Assembly (NCBI GenBank): GCA_039714175.1
Contig: JBDLJV010000063.1
Span: 1 to 10,842, forward strand
Length of the DNA stretch: 10,842 nt
Direction of reading: 5' to 3'
Origin: B3-G11 sp039714175
Lineage (GTDB): Bacteria; Actinomycetota; Acidimicrobiia; Spongiisociales; UBA5794
Shown: one piece after another, positions 5,996 to 10,842 of the stretch
How the letters are laid out: each line of letters begins with the position of its first letter
How positions within the stretch are numbered: the stretch's first letter is position 1
Translations under genes and position numbers: made by a program
The notes under the pieces: model-generated
The model's input: the letters and a program-made list of their open reading frames with translations, nothing else
Database searches by the model: none
Told to the model about the DNA's origin: nothing

Positions 5996-7311
5996 TTCAG
6001 TTCCTGATTCCAATCCCAGGTCTCGAGGTTCTCCTTGACACGGCGCAGGAACAGGACGGCTGTGGAACCGTCGAAGACCCTGTGGTCCCAGGAGAGTCCA
6101 AGGTACCCAACGTGATGAATCGCGATGCCGTCGGAACCATCGGCCATCTCAACCACGACCGGGCGCTTGACGACCGTGTCCGTGGACATGATCGCCGCGT
6201 TCGGCGGGGGAATGATCGGTGCCGACATGAACGAACCGAATGGTCCCGGATTCGTGATCGTGAAGGTGAAACCGTGCAGATCGTCAGGTCCGAGCCTGTT
6301 CTCATGAGCGGCCTCGGCTGTGGCCCTGACCGATCGGGCGATCGCTCGCATCGTCATCGAGTCCGTGCCGGGGATGTTCGCCACGACAAGCCCCTTCTGA
6401 TCCAGGTCGATCGCCAGTCCCATGTTGACCTGGCGGTGGAACGTGTGTGCGCCGCCCTCGAGGTCGAACTGTGAGTTGACGACAGGGAAAGCTGCGAGTG
6501 CTTCCATTGTGGCCCGTGCGATGAACGGTAGATACGTGAGAGAGAACCCCTCCGCGGCCTTGAACGCATCCTTGTTCGCCAGCCGCACCTGTGCGACACG
6601 CTCATAGTCGACCTCTACAGAGGTCCAGGCATGCGCTGCGGTCTGACGGGCAGCCACCATGTTCTCGGCAATCAGCGAACGGATGTGCGGGATGTCTCTG
6701 GTTTCTCCGGCAGTAGCCGGGGAAACGACTGACGATGTACGACTGACGATGGACGACTCAGTCACCGGCGCTTGCGCCACCGGTGCAGGCTCGGATGTCG
6801 GTTGTCGGACATCGGTTATCGGCGTAGCGGCCACAAAGGCATCCACATCTTTGCGGGTGATCCTTCCGCCGTCGCCGGTGCCGGGGACCATCGCGAGATC
6901 GATGCCGTGCTCAGCAGCAAGTTTGCGCACAACCGGCGAGATGACAGCTCGTCGGGAACGATCAGCTTGGTCGTCGGGCGTTGGTCGTTGGTCGTCGGGC
7001 GTCTCGGATTCGGCCTCTTCAGTTGCTGCACCCTCGTCGGTTGTCGGTTGTCGGTCATCGGATGTCTCCTCGGCATCTCCGCCGAGGACACAGATGTCGG
7101 TTCCGACCTCCACGGTCGTGCCTGCTGGGACCAGGATGCTGGTGAGGATGCCTTCGGCCGGTGAGGGGACCTCCGTGTCGACCTTGTCCGTCGAGATCTC
7201 GACGAGGATGTCGTCCTCCTTGACGAACTCGCCGATCTCCTTCACCCAGGCGAGAATCGTGCCCTCGGTGACCGTCTCGCCGAGTTTCGGCATGCTGATG
7301 GTGACGGACAT
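5992..7311 (-). CDS. Dihydrolipoamide acyltransferase (E2) of a 2-oxoacid dehydrogenase complex
   Basis: Core E2 subunit that carries the acyl group on lipoate and passes it to CoA. Layout over 439 residues: one lipoyl domain (1-78) with lipoylated Lys43 in TDKVDTEV; a linker (79-118); the peripheral E3/E1-binding domain (122-158, ISPVVRKLAAEHGID through GRITRKDVDAF); a second linker (161-205); and the catalytic domain (206-439) with His410 and Asp414 in DHRVFDG. Both linkers carry 7-bp-periodic DNA repeats, giving peptides such as DDRQPTTD and DDQRPTPDDQ. The ATG at 7311 has a perfect AAGGAG (7324-7319) overlapping the lpdA stop. Whether the complex uses pyruvate, 2-oxoglutarate or branched-chain acids is not decided here, because no E1 gene is in view and the motif fits all three. 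Confidence 0.94.
   Translation of the reverse strand: MSVTISMPKLGETVTEGTILAWVKEIGEFVKEDDILVEISTDKVDTEVPSPAEGILTSILVPAGTTVEVGTDICVLGGDAEETSDDRQPTTDEGAATEEAESETPDDQRPTPDDQADRSRRAVISPVVRKLAAEHGIDLAMVPGTGDGGRITRKDVDAFVAATPITDVRQPTSEPAPVAQAPVTESSIVSRTSSVVSPATAGETRDIPHIRSLIAENMVAARQTAAHAWTSVEVDYERVAQVRLANKDAFKAAEGFSLTYLPFIARATMEALAAFPVVNSQFDLEGGAHTFHRQVNMGLAIDLDQKGLVVANIPGTDSMTMRAIARSVRATAEAAHENRLGPDDLHGFTFTITNPGPFGSFMSAPIIPPPNAAIMSTDTVVKRPVVVEMADGSDGIAIHHVGYLGLSWDHRVFDGSTAVLFLRRVKENLETWDWNQELK
6727..6761. repeat. Heptamer repeat array D (GAYNNAC) in E2 second linker
   Basis: Five consecutive 7-bp units on the plus strand: GACTGAC, GATGTAC, GACTGAC, GATGGAC, GACTCAG. The first and third are identical. 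On the coding strand it lies in the linker between the binding domain and the catalytic domain, around residues 184-195. Confidence 0.7.
6791..6825. repeat. Heptamer repeat array C (TCGGNNN) in E2 second linker
   Basis: Five consecutive 7-bp units, each beginning TCGG on the plus strand: TCGGATG, TCGGTTG, TCGGACA, TCGGTTA, TCGGCGT. It encodes the ITDVRQPTSEP stretch (about 165-175). The TCGGTTG unit is shared with array A, which lies beyond the binding domain in the other linker. Confidence 0.8.
6967..7001. repeat. Heptamer repeat array B (TTGGTCG/TCGGGCG) in E2 first linker
   Basis: Five consecutive 7-bp units on the plus strand: TTGGTCG, TCGGGCG, TTGGTCG, TTGGTCG, TCGGGCG. On the coding strand it gives TPDDQRPTPDDQA, just before the binding domain. 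Three units make 21 bp, so the peptide also repeats every seven residues. Confidence 0.85.
7036..7063. repeat. Heptamer repeat array A (GTCGGTT) in E2 first linker
   Basis: Four consecutive 7-bp units on the plus strand: GTCGGTT, GTCGGTT, GTCGGTC, ATCGGAT, followed by a partial GTC. It encodes SDDRQPTTD right after the lipoyl domain. It is separated from array B by about 35 bp encoding a glutamate/alanine-rich stretch without the period. Confidence 0.85.
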
Positions 7312-7322
7312 TCAGTTACTCC

Positions 7323-8696
7323 TTAGTGCAAGCCACGCCCGGCCGAAGCCATGAGCGTCTCGCCGATCGCTTCAGAAACTGTTGGATGTGCGTGGATGAA
7401 TGAGGCTGCCTCGGACGGTAGCGCCTCCCAACCGACGGCGTACATGAGTTCGTGGATCATCTCTCCCGCTCCGGGACCGACGACCGTCGCACCAAGCATC
7501 GGCCCGTCTGTCTCAGACACGACCTTGACAAGGCCGCTGACCTCGCCCTGGATGATGGCTCGGCCCACGCCGCGCATGCCGTGTTCGGTTGCGGTGACGT
7601 CGTAACCGGCATCTGCTGCATCGGCGGCGTTCTTGCCCACCCACGCGATCTCAGGATGCGTGTAGACCACCATCGGAATGGCGTTGTAGTCGACGGGGGC
7701 AACTTCCCCTGTGGCGATGTGGGTCACTGCCGCGATCGCTTCAGCGAAAGCCACGTGGGCGAGCTGTGGCGTGCCGCTGACGATGTCCCCGACGGCATAC
7801 ACCTTCTCAGCCGCAGTCTGCATCGTTGCACGGTCCACCTCGATGTAGCCGCGATCTGTGGCGAGTCCGATCGAATCGAGGCCGACGTCATCGGTCATGG
7901 GCGTCCGACCGACCGATACGAGGACCACGTCGACTTCGACGGACTTGTCACCGTAGGGAACGGTGACGCCGGATTCGGCTGTCTTCGGCGGGCCGCAACC
8001 TATGCCGAGGTTCGTGTTGATCTTGCGCTTCCGGAACTCCCTGGCCAGGACCTTGGCTGCTTCGGGCTCCATACCGGGCACGAGCTGATCTTCGAGCTCG
8101 AAGAGATGAACCTCAGTACCGAGTTCGGCGAGGAATGAGGCGAATTCGCAACCGATGACACCAGCTCCGATGATGGCCACGCGGCCAGGCTGTTCGGTCC
8201 AGTCAAGGGCGTGGTCCGACGTGACGATCGATGTCCCGTTGATCTCGTATCCAGGAATCGTCGCAGCTCCGGATCCCGTGGCAATGATGACGTTCTTCGC
8301 TGCGATCTCTGTCTCTGCCCCATCGTCCGCGGTGACGACGATCGTGCCCGATCCTGCGATCCGACCGAAGCCGTCGATGACGTCGACACCTCGCTGCTTC
8401 AGTAAACCGCTGAGACCCTTGACGAGGCCATCAACAACCTTCTGTTTTCGTTCGAGGGCCTTGGGCCACGCGAACTCCGGCTCGGAAGCAATGACGCCGA
8501 ATTCCTCGGCACGGGCGACCGTCGAGTAGACCTCGGCGGACTGGATCCAGGTCTTGGCAGGGATGCATCCGCGGATGAGGCAGGTTCCCCCGACACGCTC
8601 CTTCTCTATGAGCGCAACCGAGAGGCCGAAGTTGTGGGCGTACAGGGCGGCGGCATAGCCGCCGGGTCCCCCGCCGATGATGGCAATGTCGTACAT
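7323..8696 (-). CDS. lpdA: Dihydrolipoamide dehydrogenase (E3)
   Basis: FAD flavoprotein that reoxidises the dihydrolipoyl group of E2 with NAD+. It is 457 residues from the ATG at 8696, close to the family norm. Landmarks: FAD-binding GGGPGG (8-13), the redox disulphide Cys39-Cys44 in GGTCLIRGCIPAK, the NAD-binding GAGVIG (177-182), a second FAD motif AVGD (301-304), and the C-terminal His437/Glu442 pair in HAHPTVSE. The frame stays open 21 codons upstream, but those residues look like translated leader; the ATG gives the canonical MYDIAIIGGG opening. A GGAG lies 11 nt before the start, an average ribosome site. It is the first gene of the lpdA-E2-lipBA-M24 run and is divergent from the small membrane peptide and hydrolase. 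Confidence 0.96.
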   Translation of the reverse strand: MYDIAIIGGGPGGYAAALYAHNFGLSVALIEKERVGGTCLIRGCIPAKTWIQSAEVYSTVARAEEFGVIASEPEFAWPKALERKQKVVDGLVKGLSGLLKQRGVDVIDGFGRIAGSGTIVVTADDGAETEIAAKNVIIATGSGAATIPGYEINGTSIVTSDHALDWTEQPGRVAIIGAGVIGCEFASFLAELGTEVHLFELEDQLVPGMEPEAAKVLAREFRKRKINTNLGIGCGPPKTAESGVTVPYGDKSVEVDVVLVSVGRTPMTDDVGLDSIGLATDRGYIEVDRATMQTAAEKVYAVGDIVSGTPQLAHVAFAEAIAAVTHIATGEVAPVDYNAIPMVVYTHPEIAWVGKNAADAADAGYDVTATEHGMRGVGRAIIQGEVSGLVKVVSETDGPMLGATVVGPGAGEMIHELMYAVGWEALPSEAASFIHAHPTVSEAIGETLMASAGRGLH

Positions 8697-8734
8697 AGAA
8701 GTAGCAGCTCCACAGAGTTGAAGGCAACGGCCAC

Positions 8735-8740
8735 AGGATA
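8735..8740 (-). promoter_or_regulatory. Possible -10 box for the lpdA operon
   Basis: TATCCT on the minus strand fits TANNNT and would start a leader of about 32 nt that includes the GGAG ribosome site of lpdA. No convincing -35 is seen. The call rests mainly on position, in the only gap upstream of the operon. Confidence 0.3.
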
Positions 8741-8773
8741 GTGGCAGACCCCGCGGCAAGGCGCGGGGGTCGA

Positions 8774-8779
8774 TACCCT
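8774..8779 (+). promoter_or_regulatory. Putative -10 box of a leaderless promoter for the small peptide and hydrolase
   Basis: TACCCT ends exactly 6 nt before the GTG at 8786, the same geometry as at the metallo-beta-lactamase gene. No ribosome site is seen before that GTG. A recognisable -35 is absent. Confidence 0.45.
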
Positions 8780-8785
8780 TGCGTC

Positions 8786-8872
8786 GTGCAAACCCGCTAC
8801 CTCATTCTCGCTTCGCTCGCGGCAGGACTCGTGATCCTTGCAGCAACGGCGGTGTGGTTCTCGACGCTGTGA
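8786..8872 (+). CDS. Small single-helix membrane peptide (28 residues)
   Basis: A short frame starting at GTG encodes 28 residues: a brief polar N-terminus with one positive charge (MQTRY), then a hydrophobic run of about 20 residues rich in Leu, Ala, Ile and Val, ending WFSTL. This looks like one transmembrane helix. Its TGA overlaps the GTG start of the alpha/beta hydrolase in a GTGA, a common sign of coupled translation. A TACCCT box 6 nt upstream supports a leaderless start at this GTG. I recognise no family. The role is unknown; it may be a membrane peptide acting with the hydrolase, or a translated leader. A chance hydrophobic frame cannot be excluded. Confidence 0.55.
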   Translation: MQTRYLILASLAAGLVILAATAVWFSTL

Positions 8873-9495
8873 GCATCCTGACGCTGACGACTCCGGACGG
8901 CGAGCGGCTCGAAGCGATCCTTGACAAGGCTGACGAACCACGAGGCGTCGTTGTCATCTGTCACCCGCATCCGCAACACGGCGGCACCATGCGAGCGCCC
9001 ATCCTCGGAGCGATCGCCAAGCACGCGGTCGCCGAAGGATTCTCCGCGCTGCGCTTCAACTTCCGCGGCGTCGGCGACTCGACCGGAACCCATGGATTGG
9101 GTCGAGAGGAGTTGAACGACGTCAGCGCCGCTATCACCTATGCGGCGAACAACTGCCACAAGACAGTCGGAATCGTGGGCTGGTCCTTCGGTGCAGCTGT
9201 GGCCCTCAGATGGCAGGCGATCGCAGGATCGTCCATGTCCTACGTCGGCATCGCTCCACCCGTGACCAGCTATCTCACACCGGATCTCCCGGATTCCGAA
9301 ACCCTCGTGGCGGCGAAGCGCGCATTCATCATTGGTGAGCGGGACCAGTTCATCGATGCCGATGAGCTTGAGAGATACGCCGATTCGATCTCAGCCGAAA
9401 CGATCAGGTACCCGGGAACCGACCACTTCTTCGTGCTGCGCCACAAGCGACTAGCCGAGGATGTCGTGCGGTTGATCGGTGGGCCAACCGACTAA
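8869..9495 (+). CDS. Small alpha/beta hydrolase (YfhR/COG2945-like)
   Basis: Soluble serine hydrolase of 208 residues. The HPHPQHGGTM segment (32-41) after the first central strand is typical of the COG2945-type family and helps form the oxyanion hole. The catalytic triad is visible: Ser106 in GWSFG, Asp159 in GERDQF, His186 in GTDHFF. RFNFRGVGDSTG (62-73) is also characteristic. The GTG at 8869 was chosen because the protein then opens MSILTLTTPDGERLEAIL, like its relatives, and because it overlaps the preceding small frame; the TTG at 8779 would add 30 residues with no homology signal. There is no cap domain, and the substrate is unknown. Its TAA stop shares four bases with the stop of the convergent peptidase gene. 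Confidence 0.9.
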   Translation: MSILTLTTPDGERLEAILDKADEPRGVVVICHPHPQHGGTMRAPILGAIAKHAVAEGFSALRFNFRGVGDSTGTHGLGREELNDVSAAITYAANNCHKTVGIVGWSFGAAVALRWQAIAGSSMSYVGIAPPVTSYLTPDLPDSETLVAAKRAFIIGERDQFIDADELERYADSISAETIRYPGTDHFFVLRHKRLAEDVVRLIGGPTD

Positions 9496-10745
9496 GCACG
9501 GGTGTCACATGCGGAGAAGGATGGCGCTGTGCCCGTGTGGAAGTCCAAAGCAGCGGGCGCAACGAACGTTGAACCAGTTGCTCGCAACCACGGCATCGGG
9601 TCGATGGTGTCCTCGCCATCACGGATCTCGTAGTGGATGTGCGGTCCGCCACCCGATGCGTTCCCCGTGCGACCAACGGCCCCGACGATCTGCCCGGAAC
9701 GAACCCGCTCCCCCTCGAACACCAACGGTGCTCCCTGGAGATGCATCAGCACGTGCACTCGACCGGTGGCGTCTTCGACACGAACGCTCCACCCGGCAGA
9801 TGTTCCGCGGTCGGCAGCGAGAACCAGGCCGGTCACCGGCGACACCACCGGCGTGCCCTCATATGCGTACAGATCGACGCCCCTATGCGTCCAATCCCGT
9901 GCATCCTCGTATCCGTATCCGCCGTTCCTGGAGTGCCAGCGGGGGAACCCACACGCCATCGGGAAGCGGTAGCCGGCGACCGGGGTCGCATCGTTGAGGA
10001 TCGTCTCCACGCTTCCCTCTGTGTCCGGGCTGAACGACGTGCGGACGACCCGAACCGTGCCGGTCTCCGTGTTGGCGGTTTGCGGGCCTGCCTTCGCCCT
10101 GACACTCGCCCGGTTCATGTGGAGAGGTTCAATGCCGAACAGCCACTCGAAGTGCTCGATGAGGCTGGAGCGGTCGTTCGGGGTGATCGAGGTGGGTGTG
10201 TGCCACGTGTCCAGAAGACCGAAGGCGATGACGTCTGCCGCATGCTCGGTGCCACGATCGCTGTGGTCCCCTTCGTGCCAGGAGTCGAGTCCACGGAGTT
10301 CGAGCCACTCGTTGCGACGATCCTCGTCGAGGTACAGGCCTGACCACACGTGGCCCAGTTCGTGCAGCAGTACGAATTCCGCGTCGGTGCAGATCTCGAC
10401 GACATCGTGGCCATTCTCGGTCTTGCGGACGCCTGCGTGGCCACCACAGCCATCCTCGCCGTCAACGCGAACCTCGAGGTTCGTGAGCGGCCAGCCAGCA
10501 TCCTCGAAGGTCCGGATGGCTGCGTTGATCGAATCCGTGGCCTGTGCTGTGTCAGCGATGACTCGAACACCCTCGATGATCTCGGCGTCAGGCAACTCGG
10601 GCAGCGGCTCGATGGGCGCGATTTCGGCTGCCGGTGCAACGATTGCCCGGTTGCTGCGGGCGTCGTCGCCGGCATCCGTGATCGGTGCGGTGGCGAATGG
10701 GATGGTTGCCAGGGTGATGGCTGCGATGGTGCGTAGGTAGGTCAT
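9492..10745 (-). CDS. Secreted protein with a zincin-like HExxH domain and an M23 (LytM) peptidase domain
   Basis: Predicted exported protein of 417 residues. Residues 1-25 look like a short signal peptide (TIAAITLATIPFATA); a Pro/Ala/Glu-rich spacer follows. The first domain (about 55-210) has HELGH (128-132) and Glu167 in GTEHAADVIAFGL, a gluzincin-like arrangement; the RGLDSW segment between them recalls uncharacterised actinobacterial zincin-like proteins. The second domain (about 255-385) is LytM/M23: His287 and Asp291 (HRGVDLY), His335 (LMHLQG), and His369/His371 (HIHYEI), all needed to bind zinc and cut peptidoglycan cross-bridges. Both sites appear complete. A GGAG lies 9 nt before the ATG at 10745. 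The likely role is cell-wall remodelling outside the membrane; the job of the N-terminal domain is unknown. Confidence 0.88.
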   Translation of the reverse strand: MTYLRTIAAITLATIPFATAPITDAGDDARSNRAIVAPAAEIAPIEPLPELPDAEIIEGVRVIADTAQATDSINAAIRTFEDAGWPLTNLEVRVDGEDGCGGHAGVRKTENGHDVVEICTDAEFVLLHELGHVWSGLYLDEDRRNEWLELRGLDSWHEGDHSDRGTEHAADVIAFGLLDTWHTPTSITPNDRSSLIEHFEWLFGIEPLHMNRASVRAKAGPQTANTETGTVRVVRTSFSPDTEGSVETILNDATPVAGYRFPMACGFPRWHSRNGGYGYEDARDWTHRGVDLYAYEGTPVVSPVTGLVLAADRGTSAGWSVRVEDATGRVHVLMHLQGAPLVFEGERVRSGQIVGAVGRTGNASGGGPHIHYEIRDGEDTIDPMPWLRATGSTFVAPAALDFHTGTAPSFSACDTRA

Positions 10746-10759
10746 ACCCGCACACTCCG

Positions 10760-10781
10760 CGCGGGCGGTCAGACCCCCGCG
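10760..10781 (-). promoter_or_regulatory. GC-rich hairpin in the leader of the peptidase gene
   Basis: CGCGGG (10760-10765) plus GG (10767-10768) pair with CC plus CCCGCG (10774-10781), an 8-bp stem with one bulged C and a TCAGA loop. It lies next to the GGAG ribosome site (10758-10755). It could affect initiation or act as an attenuator without a U-tract; GC-rich leaders form such stems by chance fairly often. Confidence 0.4.
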
Positions 10782-10788
10782 AGCAACC

Positions 10789-10825
10789 GATCAAGGGGTT
10801 GTCAAAGGTGTCAAGGAAGTGTCAA
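10789..10825 (-). repeat. Four TTGA(C/T) boxes spaced 9-11 bp upstream of the peptidase gene
   Basis: On the minus strand TTGACA occurs at 10825-10820, 10814-10809 and 10805-10800, followed by TTGATC at 10794-10789. Spacing is 11, 9 and 11 bp, about one helical turn, so all lie on one DNA face. The sequence equals the consensus -35 hexamer, but none has a -10 box 16-18 bp downstream. They may be direct-repeat binding sites or a decayed short tandem repeat. Confidence 0.5.
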
Positions 10826-10827
10826 AG

Positions 10828-10842
10828 CCTTGGGGCACAAGG
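10828..10842. other. Small inverted repeat at the window edge
   Basis: CCTTG and CAAGG pair as a 5-bp stem around a GGGCA loop, ending at the last base of the window. It is adjacent to the TTGA boxes. Its context is cut off, so no function is assigned. Confidence 0.25.

Noticed and set aside
5993..6013. TTG start at 6013 for the LipB-LipA gene
   Set aside because: It adds six residues read from the end of the E2 gene; the GTG at 5995 has the usual stop-start overlap and an AGGA upstream.
6727..7063. CRISPR array
   Set aside because: Units are 7 bp, contiguous, degenerate and inside a coding sequence; there are no spacers.
7323..8759. Upstream extension of lpdA by 21 codons
   Set aside because: The extension is Cys/Leu/Gly-rich with no family counterpart, while the ATG at 8696 gives the standard N-terminus and leaves room for a promoter.

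Overview
The window is a gene-dense stretch (10.8 kb) of what looks like a high-GC actinobacterial chromosome. Supporting signs are the GC-rich codon use, the GTG starts with GTGA/ATGA overlaps, two genes that look leaderless (TANNNT box 6 nt before the start codon), and a secreted zincin plus M23 peptidase of a kind I associate with Actinobacteria. A lineage near Acidimicrobiia is my guess only; there is no rRNA or other taxonomic marker here.

Layout, read in the direction of the minus-strand genes (right to left). A lipoate and 2-oxoacid dehydrogenase cluster comes first: lpdA (E3, start 8696), a single-lipoyl-domain acyltransferase E2 (start 7311), one continuous ORF that joins octanoyltransferase LipB to lipoyl synthase LipA (start 5995), and an M24 Xaa-Pro-type aminopeptidase (start 4334). 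These four are packed with 11 bp or overlapping junctions and are probably one operon. A 36-bp perfect palindrome overlaps the M24 stop codon. Beyond it lies a metallo-beta-lactamase-fold hydrolase (start 3193) that appears to have its own leaderless promoter. Transketolase (tkt, start 2430) and the first 149 codons of leucyl aminopeptidase (pepA, start 449) follow and leave the window at its left edge. No E1 gene of the dehydrogenase complex is present.

A plus-strand pair diverges from lpdA: an unannotated 28-residue single-helix membrane peptide (8786-8872) and a small alpha/beta hydrolase (8869-9495) joined by a GTGA overlap. The hydrolase converges on a minus-strand secreted protein (9492-10745) that carries two separate zinc-peptidase signatures, HExxH...E and LytM/M23. 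Its upstream leader, cut by the right edge, has a GC-rich hairpin and four TTGA boxes spaced about one helical turn apart.

How the genes work together: LipB moves octanoate from acyl carrier protein to the E2 lipoyl lysine, LipA inserts the two sulphurs, and E3 reoxidises the lipoyl group. The cluster therefore holds a lipoylated substrate, both enzymes that modify it, and its reductase partner. The peptidases and transketolase are ordinary metabolism.

The most unusual signals are (1) five clusters of exactly 7-bp-periodic degenerate repeats, four inside the E2 interdomain linkers and one between the hydrolase gene and tkt; (2) the LipB-LipA fusion; (3) the long palindrome upstream of an apparently leaderless promoter; (4) the 28-residue membrane peptide; (5) the dual-zincin secreted protein. 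I see no rRNA, tRNA, insertion sequence, phage gene or CRISPR array. Most of the window is housekeeping.
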